From positions 1 through 35,961 of the forward strand of contig NZGD01000060.1 in assembly GCA_002690925.1 (NCBI GenBank): a DNA stretch of 35,961 nucleotides. The letters run 5' to 3'. The stretch comes from Rhodopirellula sp. Its GTDB lineage: Bacteria; Planctomycetota; Planctomycetia; Pirellulales; Pirellulaceae. The notes below the pieces were generated by a model. It did no database searches. It was not told where the DNA came from and was given only the letters and a program-made list of their open reading frames with translations. The translations under genes and the position numbers were made by a program. Positions 7,950-15,464 of the stretch are shown one piece after another (the stretch's first letter is position 1; every line of letters begins with the position of its first letter).

Positions 7950-9356
7950 TTAGAACTTGTACCTTACCCGACCGGCGACATGAACAATGTCCTGATCACT
8001 TTTGCCGTCCTGCAAGGCAGTTTCCTCCAGCGCATCCATGGCATCGCCTGATGCCAGGTATGCAGCTTCTGCCGCGAGCTCCAGCGAAGGGTATGGGAAA
8101 TAGGAGATCTTGGAACCAAATTCCAGTCCGAGATCTTTTGAGGACGATCCATCTGCAAGTGCAATATTCTCAGCCAAGCGGTTGTAGACCATCATTCCGC
8201 TGACCGTAATATTGGCCGCTAGTTTATGATCGAGCTGAAGCTTGTTCATGAAATACCCTTTGTCGAGGATATAGGGCGTTTCGGCGAAGTAGTCATCGCT
8301 CGTCATGTTTTCCTGAAAAATCATACTGTCGCTGAAGTCGACATCCGTGGCGATGAAGGCGTCGAAGTCCGCATCTTGCTCATTGCCATCGCCCGATGCG
8401 TAGAGCAAGGTGTACGTCAGTTGGTTTGGTCCAAATTGCAGCCCGAGCTCGCCGCGTCCCAGAAAGGTGGAAAGGTCGTAGTTCGTATTGGGATTCGTAG
8501 CACCATTCAAAGGAACGAAATTGACCCCCTCTATTGTGCCGCTTTGGCCAATCACCGTACCCTTCACGAACATGCGGCCTAGCGACGTCTCCTGATCATA
8601 ATCCATCTCCACCCCAAAGCTTGAAACGGAATATTTGGAGTTATCAGCGATGCTCTTCAGTTCATATTCCCTGCTATTTACCGTACCTACTCCCTCAGCA
8701 ATTTGATCATTCATCTGATAGAGGTAGAAAAGGCCTGCGCTCAGGTTCGGTGAGTAACGCTTGTTCAGGTTGATCGCGAAGTTGTCCGCGCCATCCCAGC
8801 CTTCGTCCTGTTCTGAGTCGACGCCGCTCTCATTGGAAGAGTCACCCCGCCCCCATAACAACTGATAGTCAAATCCAGAGCCCAGTGAGCCTTTCCAAAC
8901 AGCGGCTGTGGCAGTTTCATTCCAGACATGTCGGTTTACTGACACTGGCTGCAAGCCTAGCGATACGCGCTGATCTAGCGTGTTGGGCACCAAAAAATCC
9001 ACATAAGCCCACCGTGTTTCGATGTTGACACCATCACCGGAATAGTCGCCACCCGAGCCCTCACCGTAGCGGATGCCACCAATCTCCGTCGCAAAAACAC
9101 CGGTAACTTTTTTGTCATCGGAAGTTGCTTTCGCCCAGAAGCGATATTTGACCTCGCCGAAGCTCTCGGTCGGCTCGTCATCTTTCAGCGTACCGCCACC
9201 TGAGTTACCACCAGAAAACCAGTCTCTTTGATTGGTGTAAGCCTGAAAGCGGTTATCCATATCACCGTGGAATTCAATCTCCGCTGCCGTCGCGGCCCAA
9301 CTTCCCGACAGTGTTGTCATCCCTGCAATCGCAGTGGCCAGAATGTTGCGTTTCAA
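7950..9356 (-). CDS. Outer-membrane beta-barrel protein, porin-like, family not recognised
   Basis: This 468-residue product has a signal peptide (about residues 1-24, ending TAAAE). A long alternating beta pattern follows, with aromatic girdles and Gly/Asp-rich turns, closing in RVRYKF with a terminal Phe. It resembles the large alginate-export/porin-like barrels more than general porins, but I cannot name the family. The start codon is TTG, strongly supported by GGAGG eight bases upstream. Its own terminator follows the stop within three bases. It is the middle of three porin-type genes in the first 11 kb and lies just upstream of the unknown secreted protein, which may be its partner. Confidence 0.8.
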   Translation of the reverse strand: MKRNILATAIAGMTTLSGSWAATAAEIEFHGDMDNRFQAYTNQRDWFSGGNSGGGTLKDDEPTESFGEVKYRFWAKATSDDKKVTGVFATEIGGIRYGEGSGGDYSGDGVNIETRWAYVDFLVPNTLDQRVSLGLQPVSVNRHVWNETATAAVWKGSLGSGFDYQLLWGRGDSSNESGVDSEQDEGWDGADNFAINLNKRYSPNLSAGLFYLYQMNDQIAEGVGTVNSREYELKSIADNSKYSVSSFGVEMDYDQETSLGRMFVKGTVIGQSGTIEGVNFVPLNGATNPNTNYDLSTFLGRGELGLQFGPNQLTYTLLYASGDGNEQDADFDAFIATDVDFSDSMIFQENMTSDDYFAETPYILDKGYFMNKLQLDHKLAANITVSGMMVYNRLAENIALADGSSSKDLGLEFGSKISYFPYPSLELAAEAAYLASGDAMDALEETALQDGKSDQDIVHVAGRVRYKF

Positions 9357-9456
9357 CGTAATCCCCTCCAGTTTCTTTCTTGATTGTTTGTGATATCCGA
9401 TTCGTACGGATCGTGGCGTAAATCTTAAAACCAGCTAGAACAACGGACTAAAGGTC

Positions 9457-9487
9457 AAAAAAAAGGCGGGAATGAAGCATTCCCGCC
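9457..9487 (-). terminator. Rho-independent terminator of the general porin gene
   Basis: The stem GGCGGGAATG / CATTCCCGCC (9465-9474 and 9478-9487) has a three-base loop and is followed on the minus strand by eight T. It lies about 120 bases after the porin stop codon. Confidence 0.92.
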
Positions 9488-9604
9488 ATTAAATAACCTT
9501 AGTTAACTCGCACGTAGGATCTCACACGAACCTTAAATGAACTTGAAATCCGGAAAAGATTTCAGATACGTCGGTCTCCCTGTATTCAGCGACCGCGCTC
9601 GACC

Positions 9605-10594
9605 CTACATGGAAAACTTATGCTCGAAGCCCACACCAAATGTGGAGTCCTCAGAGTCAGCCAAGTCCGCCTCCACCTGAGACACGTAAGCATAAACCTT
9701 ACTCTTGCTAGCCAGTTTATAATCGAGCCCCAAGGCCAGCAGGGTTAGCTCCTCGTTTGTTGTCTCAGCTTCTGTCAGTCCGTACTGCGCCTTGATCTTC
9801 CAACGCTCAAGGTTAACGGCACCGCCAACCAGATAAGACGTATCTTCTCCAGGGCCATCGCTTTCTTCTGCTAACTGGTAAACTGCACCGACCTCAAAGT
9901 TACTCAATCGGACCTTCCCTACGGTTCGCAGGATATTGAGACGACTATCGCCACTGGAATCGGCTTCCAGTGAATCTTCGATATCAGAATCGTAGGCAAT
10001 ACTGCCGTAGAAATGTTCGTTCTCAAACGTAAAAGAGCTGGAAACTGCATCCGCGGGTCCGTCGTTCTCTGCCCCAGCTGACTGCTCTTCACCCGGGATG
10101 ACGGCAACACTAACGCCCACAGCATCAAACAGACGTGGGGAACTGTATTGAACAATGTTGCTGGTCCGATTTTCACCAGCCATGATATTTTTTATATCCG
10201 CCTGTAGGTCGTTGAACTGGTCAACCTTGCCCTGCGCTGACTTTAAAGGTGTGTCAAATTTTCCCGCAATCAGTGCACCAAGGTTCGCCTGCTTGAAGCC
10301 ACCGTAAATATTACGCTGAGAGAAGGTTTGGCCATCTTTATCTCCATCATCAATCGATATTTCAAATTCTGCTTTGTAGATCGCCTCCAAGCCTTCGAGG
10401 TCGGTATTGAGCGCCCCTTTTACCCCCAGACGGGACGCATTACTCTGGAGCTTCCAGGTATCGCTATTACCGTCGTCCTGGTTTTCATACGAAACATTGG
10501 CTTTGCCGTACAGGATAGGACCGTCCGCCGCGAGTGCATTCATTGAAGTTACTGCAACCCCACCAAACACCAACATTGATAGACACTTATTCAT
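9605..10594 (-). CDS. General Gram-negative porin (OmpC-like, Porin_4 type)
   Basis: The 329-residue product is a classical trimeric-porin-sized barrel. A signal peptide ends ALA, then the mature start DGPILYGKANVSYENQDDG and SNASRLGVKGAL are diagnostic of this family. The second strand pair EAIYKAEFEISIDDGD and the end GVGFEHKFSM also fit, although the last residue is Met after Phe-Ser. I chose the ATG at 10594, because GAGG lies five bases before it. The in-frame GTG at 10600 overlaps that ribosome site. The protein would form a diffusion pore for small hydrophilic solutes. Acidic residues dominate, as is common in marine species. The 273 bases upstream are A+T-rich and hold no gene that I see. 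Confidence 0.9.
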   Translation of the reverse strand: MNKCLSMLVFGGVAVTSMNALAADGPILYGKANVSYENQDDGNSDTWKLQSNASRLGVKGALNTDLEGLEAIYKAEFEISIDDGDKDGQTFSQRNIYGGFKQANLGALIAGKFDTPLKSAQGKVDQFNDLQADIKNIMAGENRTSNIVQYSSPRLFDAVGVSVAVIPGEEQSAGAENDGPADAVSSSFTFENEHFYGSIAYDSDIEDSLEADSSGDSRLNILRTVGKVRLSNFEVGAVYQLAEESDGPGEDTSYLVGGAVNLERWKIKAQYGLTEAETTNEELTLLALGLDYKLASKSKVYAYVSQVEADLADSEDSTFGVGFEHKFSM

Positions 10595-10867
10595 GGACAC
10601 CTCTTCAGATTAGATAGATTCAAAATGACACTTGAAGTCTTTCAAATGCTGAGTAGATGGTGCCTTGTACCTATTGCAAAACTGTTACATTTAAATATTT
10701 TTTCGATTTATTTCAATAACCTAAGTTAAAAACTTTCTATTATATCCTTTGACACTGAATTGAACTTGAATATAAGCGGCCGTCTTCATACATCGCGTCG
10801 TGGGCACGGAAGCGCTTTCCGTCTGACTCCAGATTCATCCATCAGATTTTTCTGTTCACTTCCCGTA

Positions 10868-11962
10868 CTACTCACCAAATCGATACCAGAACCCCTCTTC
10901 CTGAAGCTTATCGGGAAACCTCTTGTCTTGACTGGCCCACTCACCCAGATATCCATAGCCCGGGCGCATGCCTGCAGCCTCCATAAGAGACGTGCAAAGG
11001 ATCGCGGCAGGGATTGCGGTTGCGCGATACAGATCAGAATGGCCAATTGATATTCGGCGCGATGCGCCATCAGCTCGGCTCTCTGCGGTCAATACCAGGC
11101 CGAAGGGCTTTTTGGTAAAGCGCTGAAGAGCTGAATAGAATGCGCGTTGACGCGATTCGAATGAGAAGCATCCGAGTATGCCGGTTCTCTCGAACGTCAT
11201 CAGCGCATCGGTTACCGGGTTGAGACCAGCGTGGTAAAAGCTGAAGCGCTCAAGGGAGAGCTCCTGCGGTAAGGCTTGAAGTTCATCCAGAAAAACCGGA
11301 ACACAGATGCTGCTTCCCAACCCGCCTTCAAACCTTCTATATCGAACGTCCCAAACACGGGAGTGTATCCATCCACCATTATATTTCCAACCCTGGCTTT
11401 CAGCGGCAGTCAGGATGTCGGCAACACCGCCCCAGCCTATGTCGGCGGATCGATAACGCCCATACATCTTAATGTCCGTCACTGTCCCCGTAGAGGCCTG
11501 GCAAAGCCATCGAGCCAGCCACCCAGGCAGCCCCGGATCAGCACCTGCATCCAGTACGAATCGGCTGTCGCTCGCCTCAATGCGTGTCCGCATGCTCTGA
11601 AATATTTCAAGCTTGCGCGGATTCGGCGTGATATCGATGTAGTCGGCTCGATTCGCGATACAGCCTTGAACCAGGCTCTCAATTGCAGACACCGAAAGAC
11701 CACACGCGACAATAACGACATTCTGCCCATGCGGGCATTGCCTCGTTTGTTCAGCGTCGGCCACATCAACTGACCTGGCGCTGAAACGCCCTGTGGCACC
11801 GGCTTCGCGATCTAACTTTTCCGCCCGTTTGCGCCCTTTTTCCAGCGACCGGCCTGCCAAGACAATCTTGCCTTCGATCCGTTGCCCCAAAAGAGTTGCA
11901 ATGGCCGTTCCTGCAGCTCCGTAGCCGCCAAGGATAAGTACGCTCTTGCTGCCCCGTTTCAC
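10868..11962 (-). CDS. Saccharopine-dehydrogenase-like NAD(P)-binding oxidoreductase
   Basis: The 364-residue cytoplasmic protein begins with a Rossmann fold, VLILGGYGAAGTAIATLLG (about residues 9-27), followed by LAGRSLEKGRKRAEKL. It matches the saccharopine dehydrogenase NADP-binding family, as does DAGADPGLPGWLARWL (about 140-155). Substrate is unknown. The family includes true lysine-pathway enzymes and many uncharacterised opine- or lipid-type reductases. The start is GTG with GGAG nine bases upstream. About 35 bases upstream of the start is a PbrR/CadR-type operator reading on this strand, shared in design with two metal-transporter genes. Metal-induced expression is therefore likely, though the match to a -10 element is poor. 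Confidence 0.75.
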   Translation of the reverse strand: MKRGSKSVLILGGYGAAGTAIATLLGQRIEGKIVLAGRSLEKGRKRAEKLDREAGATGRFSARSVDVADAEQTRQCPHGQNVVIVACGLSVSAIESLVQGCIANRADYIDITPNPRKLEIFQSMRTRIEASDSRFVLDAGADPGLPGWLARWLCQASTGTVTDIKMYGRYRSADIGWGGVADILTAAESQGWKYNGGWIHSRVWDVRYRRFEGGLGSSICVPVFLDELQALPQELSLERFSFYHAGLNPVTDALMTFERTGILGCFSFESRQRAFYSALQRFTKKPFGLVLTAESRADGASRRISIGHSDLYRATAIPAAILCTSLMEAAGMRPGYGYLGEWASQDKRFPDKLQEEGFWYRFGE

Positions 11963-11990
11963 TTCTTGCTACTCCATTCCATATTCCGAA

Positions 11991-12021
11991 AGCTTCAACT
12001 CGGTAGCTACTATAGGGTCAA
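11991..12021 (-). promoter_or_regulatory. PbrR/CadR-type MerR-family operator, copy A
   Basis: On the minus strand, the -35-like TTGACC (12021-12016) is followed by the 19-base spacer CTATAGTAGCTACCGAGTT. MerR-family lead/cadmium promoters have this over-long spacer with a CTATAG..CTAC dyad. The downstream hexamer GAAGCT is a weak -10. It points toward the dehydrogenase-like gene. Confidence 0.7.
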
Positions 12022-12044
12022 GTGGTGACTCTTAAATATGTGCT

Positions 12045-12056
12045 GACTCATGAGTC
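12045..12056. repeat. 12-bp perfect palindrome between divergent operators
   Basis: GACTCATGAGTC is a perfect palindrome midway between operators A and B. It could bind a second dimeric regulator of the divergent promoters, or be chance. No family was recognised. Confidence 0.4.
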
Positions 12057-12080
12057 TCCTATCCAGCCATAGGCTAAACA

Positions 12081-12111
12081 TTGACTCTATAGTTACTACA
12101 GGGTTTTACAT
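12081..12111 (+). promoter_or_regulatory. PbrR/CadR-type MerR-family promoter-operator, copy B
   Basis: TTGACT (12081-12086), a 19-base spacer CTATAGTTACTACAGGGTT and the -10-like TTACAT (12106-12111) match the layout of the pbrA/cadA promoters, where a metal-bound MerR-family activator twists the over-long spacer. It lies 33 bases before the HMA-CDF start codon. Confidence 0.85.
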
Positions 12112-12144
12112 AACGCTATTGGAACGAGCACCGGAGACGTGAAA

Positions 12145-13038
12145 ATGAGTAGCGACTGTAATGGACAGTGTGGCAGTGAAGTATCTGTCGTCGACAATAG
12201 CTTTAAGGGACCCACCACCGCTTCTGACGCCCAAGTCAGCATTTATAAAGTGCCCAAGATGGATTGCCCCTCGGAAGAACGAATGATTCGAATGGCGCTC
12301 ACGGGTTTTGACAACATTCAGTCACTCTCATTCGACCTATCAAACCGAAAGCTGGAAGTTATCCATCAAAGCGCAGCCGCACCTATTACCAGCAAACTGG
12401 AAACCCTGGGGCTGGGCGCTTCCCTGCACACGACGGAAGACGCAAGCCCTGAATCCGTCAGAGCGGCTGAATCATCGAATGCCAATGAGACCGAGGAGTC
12501 CGGCACTTTATGGATACTGCTGGCAATCAACGGTTTGATGTTCCTGGTGGAGATGACGATGGGCCTGATCGCCCAGTCCGCTGGCTTGATTGCAGACTCG
12601 CTTGACATGCTTGCTGATGCGGCCGTTTATGGTATAGCGCTTTACGCCGTTGGGCACGGCATCAAAATGCAGGTCAGAGCGGCGCATGTTGCCGGTATTC
12701 TCCAGCTTATCCTTGCCGCTGGGGTATTGGTTGAAGTTGGCAGGCGCTTTCTGTTTGGCAGTGATCCGCAGTCGCTGATGATGATGGCCGTCGCATCTGT
12801 CGCCCTTATCGCCAACATCAGCTGTCTGCTCCTAATCGCCAAACACCGCGAGGGCGGCGCCCATATGAAAGCCAGTTGGATCTTTTCAGCCAATGATGTG
12901 GTTATCAATCTGGGAGTTGTCCTTGCGGGACTTCTTGTTGCCTGGACCGGCTCCAACTACCCAGACCTAATTATTGGCGGCGTTGTGGGTGGCGTTGTAC
13001 TCATTGGTGCCAAGCGCATCCTTGCACTAAAAGGATAA
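12145..13038 (+). CDS. Cation diffusion facilitator with N-terminal HMA-like domain
   Basis: The 297-residue inner-membrane protein exports divalent cations, probably Zn, Cd or Pb. A Cys-containing N-terminus (DCNGQCG) and an HMA-like fold (about residues 30-85) with the binding loop MDCPSEE come first. CxxE replaces the usual CxxC. Six membrane helices follow, with family metal-site motifs DSLDMLAD (TM2) and NDVVIN (TM5, with Asn where many CDFs have His or Asp). The usual C-terminal cytoplasmic domain is missing, so the HMA domain may replace it. The ATG at 12145 has GGAG eight bases upstream; a GTG at 12139 is too close to it. It is preceded by operator copy B, and lspA starts four bases downstream. 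Confidence 0.88.
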   Translation: MSSDCNGQCGSEVSVVDNSFKGPTTASDAQVSIYKVPKMDCPSEERMIRMALTGFDNIQSLSFDLSNRKLEVIHQSAAAPITSKLETLGLGASLHTTEDASPESVRAAESSNANETEESGTLWILLAINGLMFLVEMTMGLIAQSAGLIADSLDMLADAAVYGIALYAVGHGIKMQVRAAHVAGILQLILAAGVLVEVGRRFLFGSDPQSLMMMAVASVALIANISCLLLIAKHREGGAHMKASWIFSANDVVINLGVVLAGLLVAWTGSNYPDLIIGGVVGGVVLIGAKRILALKG

Positions 13039-13042
13039 TTCG

Positions 13043-13567
13043 ATGTCTGAACATCGTGCTAGATTTTCAACGCTTATCTTTCTCGGCTTTTCCGCACTGA
13101 TAGCGCTTGCCGACCAAATGATTAAATGGCTCGTACAGCAATCCATGGCTTACGGCCAATCGGTTGAGATCACTCCTTTCTTTAATTGGGTGCACGTTTG
13201 GAATAAAGGCGCAGCCTTCAGTCTCTTTGCCGATGGCGGGGGCTGGCAGCGATATTTTTTTATTGCGATAGCCGTTGTCGTCTCAGCTGTTCTGGTCAAA
13301 CTGATTCGGAACAGCCATCAGCGAACAGAATCCTTGGCCTTAGCGATGGTACTTGGCGGCGCATTCGGAAATGTCATCGATCGGGTTTTTCGAGGTTATG
13401 TTGTCGATTACCTGGATTTTCATTGGCAATCCTGGCATTGGCCGGCGTTCAATCTTGCCGACGTCTTTATAGTCCTGGGCGTGATCATGATTTTGGCCAC
13501 TAGCTTTAGAACCCAAAAAAGTCCCGATGAACAAGTGGAAGACCCGCGCTTAAAAACGGGCGACTAA
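13043..13567 (+). CDS. lspA: Signal peptidase II (PbrC-like accessory copy)
   Basis: The 174-residue membrane protein is a prolipoprotein signal peptidase. It has four membrane helices and the two catalytic Asp motifs: GNVIDRVFRGYVVDY (Asp near residue 122) and FNLADVF (Asp near 140). It would cleave the signal peptide of lipid-modified lipoproteins at the inner membrane. Housekeeping lspA normally lies beside ileS. This copy instead sits four bases after a CDF transporter in a metal operon, as pbrC does in the lead-resistance operon of Cupriavidus. A role in maturing metal-stress lipoproteins or in lead resistance is therefore likely. Co-transcription from operator B is expected. Confidence 0.93.
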   Translation: MSEHRARFSTLIFLGFSALIALADQMIKWLVQQSMAYGQSVEITPFFNWVHVWNKGAAFSLFADGGGWQRYFFIAIAVVVSAVLVKLIRNSHQRTESLALAMVLGGAFGNVIDRVFRGYVVDYLDFHWQSWHWPAFNLADVFIVLGVIMILATSFRTQKSPDEQVEDPRLKTGD

Positions 13568-13591
13568 GGAAGAGAGTAGGAGGAGGAATCA

Positions 13592-13942
13592 ATGCACAGT
13601 GAATTGAAACGCTTCTTTGGTGCGGAACTTCAGGCTGCCCACGAGGCAGAAAAACGGGGCGATTTCCAGTCTGCCTTCACCAATCTTGAACGCGCCCATA
13701 TCCTCAGCCAGAAATACGCTCTAGCGCACGCCGGAACTCATATACGGATGCTCAGACTGGGTTGGCGGACGAGAGATGCTCGCGAAGTCCTTGGGCAGCT
13801 TACTCGGGCGATTGCGGCCCTGCTCTTCTCCCGCATCTGGGTTCCGGTTGGAAACACAGGGCGCGCAAACGTCAGCGCTTTTACGCCCATGCCGTTACCA
13901 GAGGATTTGGCACGCGCATTGGAGGAAACACGCGAACGGTAG
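13592..13942 (+). CDS. DUF3703 protein of metal-resistance operons
   Basis: This 116-residue cytoplasmic protein starts after a near-perfect AGGAGG site, 24 bases after lspA. It matches the pattern of DUF3703 proteins: an N-terminal helical hairpin (about residues 5-45, AAHEAEKRGDFQSAFTNLER) that looks like a single TPR-like repeat. The motifs LERAHILSQ.YALAH and RIWVPVGNTGRANVSAF follow. The function is unknown; the family repeatedly neighbours CDF transporters and lspA in metal operons. The hairpin suggests a protein-binding role. I see no enzyme motif or membrane helix. Confidence 0.8.
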   Translation: MHSELKRFFGAELQAAHEAEKRGDFQSAFTNLERAHILSQKYALAHAGTHIRMLRLGWRTRDAREVLGQLTRAIAALLFSRIWVPVGNTGRANVSAFTPMPLPEDLARALEETRER

Positions 13943-13982
13943 GTTAGCTGCCTAAGCAGGAGACGAAACCAACGGTATGCAT

Positions 13983-14013
13983 TTGACCCTATAGCTACTA
14001 CAGGGCTCATGAC
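13983..14013 (+). promoter_or_regulatory. PbrR/CadR-type MerR-family promoter-operator, copy C
   Basis: TTGACC (13983-13988) is followed by the 19-base spacer CTATAGCTACTACAGGGCT and a poor -10 hexamer. It shares the CTATAG.nACTAC core with copies A and B. It covers the upstream ATG at 14009, so translation of czcD must begin downstream. Confidence 0.78.
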
Positions 14014-14044
14014 TGAATACACACCTTCTTTGATAGAGGCCGAC

Positions 14045-14959
14045 ATGCACGACCACAGTCACGATCACAGCCATCATTTCGACACTCATAACCGTTCATT
14101 TGCGATTGCGGTGTTTCTCAACACGCTGTTTGTGGTGATTGAAGCGGTGTACGGGGTCCTTTCCGGTTCGCTGGCATTGCTCGCCGATGCGGGCCACAAC
14201 CTCAGCGACGTGATGGGGCTGATACTGGCCTGGGTAGCCAGCTGGCTTGCCAGCAAAGCGGCAACCTACAGCAAGACCTATGGCCTCAAGAAGACCACCA
14301 TCCTGGCGGCCCTTTTTAACGCGCTTATTCTGATCGCTGCTGTTGGCGGCATCACCTGGGAAGCCATTCAACGCCTGACAGAGCCTGCCGATGTTGCGGG
14401 TCTGACTGTGGTGATCGTGGCTGGTATTGGCGTATTGATCAACGGCGCCACCATGATGCTCTTTCTCAAAGGGCAGAAAGGCGACATCAATATCCGCGGC
14501 GCTTTTTTACATATGGCCGCAGATACAGCGGTATCAGTGGGCGTGGTGATCTCCGGTACGGTACTGATGTTTACCAACCTGACCTGGATTGATCCCATCG
14601 TCAGTCTTGTTATCGCCGCTGTGATCTTTGTTGGCACCTGGCAGCTACTGAAAGATTCCGTAAAACTGGCCGTCGATGCCGTTCCCAAGGGCATTGATCC
14701 TTCGGCAGTCCATGAACGCCTGGAGAATCTACCTGGCGTTCAATCGGCCCATCACCTTCACATCTGGGCACTGAGTACCACCGAAAATGCCCTGACCGTG
14801 CACTTGGTGAAGCCCAATTCAGAAAGTGATGACCAGGTTATCAGTGAGGCCGCTGACATGCTCAAAGAGCACTTTGGCATCCAGCATACGACCATCCAAT
14901 GGGAACGTGAGGATGATCAATGCCCAAACACCGCCCACTGCGCGACGCAGTTCAATTGA
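14045..14959 (+). CDS. czcD: CzcD-type cation diffusion facilitator
   Basis: The 304-residue inner-membrane Zn/Cd/Co exporter begins with the His-rich MHDHSHDHSHHFD. Membrane motifs LLADAGHNLSDVMGL (TM2) and LHMAADTAVSVGVV (TM5) hold the two HxxxD metal sites. A C-terminal cytoplasmic domain (about residues 210-295) includes HHLHIWAL. I chose the ATG at 14045 because AGAGG lies five bases before it. The ATG at 14009 lies inside the promoter-operator and adds residues unlike the family start. It is expressed from operator copy C, independent of the HMA-CDF/lspA/DUF3703 unit, so this locus carries two CDF pumps under the same type of control. Confidence 0.93.
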   Translation: MHDHSHDHSHHFDTHNRSFAIAVFLNTLFVVIEAVYGVLSGSLALLADAGHNLSDVMGLILAWVASWLASKAATYSKTYGLKKTTILAALFNALILIAAVGGITWEAIQRLTEPADVAGLTVVIVAGIGVLINGATMMLFLKGQKGDINIRGAFLHMAADTAVSVGVVISGTVLMFTNLTWIDPIVSLVIAAVIFVGTWQLLKDSVKLAVDAVPKGIDPSAVHERLENLPGVQSAHHLHIWALSTTENALTVHLVKPNSESDDQVISEAADMLKEHFGIQHTTIQWEREDDQCPNTAHCATQFN

Positions 14960-14973
14960 CAAGGAATGTAAGT

Positions 14974-15435
14974 GTGCGTGTAGAAATCTCAACAACCTTT
15001 CCCGCGCCCGCGGATGACGTTTGGGCGCTGGTCAAGAAAAGCAAAACACTGCTTTTTGTCTGTAAGGGCCTCCTGGGTTTTGGTGACGCCAAACATTTTC
15101 CGCAGCAATGGAAAGAAGGTGAGACGCAGGTTACACGCTTACAGTTTTTTAACTGCGTTCCTGCGTGGAGACATTCAATAACGTTCGAAAAGATCGACGA
15201 TAACAAGCGAACTCTTTCTACTAAAGAAGGCGGAGGGTTGGTCCCCGTCTGGGACCACGTCATTCGAGTTTCACCTAACGGGAACGAGGCCTGCACCTAC
15301 TTGGACGAGGTGGAGATCAAAGCGGGCGTTCTCACGGTCATGGTGTGGTTATACGCCCAGATTTTGTACCGGTATCGCCAGCTTCGTTGGCGAATCCTGC
15401 TACGTAAAGTTCTTCAAGATGTAACATCGAATTAA
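14974..15435 (+). CDS. SRPBCC (START-like) family protein
   Basis: The 153-residue product has the helix-grip pattern of SRPBCC/polyketide-cyclase-like proteins. It opens VRVEISTTFPAPADDVWALV (the first strand and helix), has mid-strand repeats, and ends in a long amphipathic helix. Such proteins bind hydrophobic ligands in a cavity; the ligand here is unknown. The GTG at 14974 has AAGGA eight bases upstream and places the family start at residue 1. An ATG at 14920, with GAGG seven bases upstream, would add 18 residues and overlap czcD by 40 bases; it is a real alternative. The gene follows czcD closely and is probably co-transcribed. Confidence 0.75.
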   Translation: MRVEISTTFPAPADDVWALVKKSKTLLFVCKGLLGFGDAKHFPQQWKEGETQVTRLQFFNCVPAWRHSITFEKIDDNKRTLSTKEGGGLVPVWDHVIRVSPNGNEACTYLDEVEIKAGVLTVMVWLYAQILYRYRQLRWRILLRKVLQDVTSN

Positions 15436-15464
15436 TTGTTGAATCACCAAGGCGCAAGGACCCC

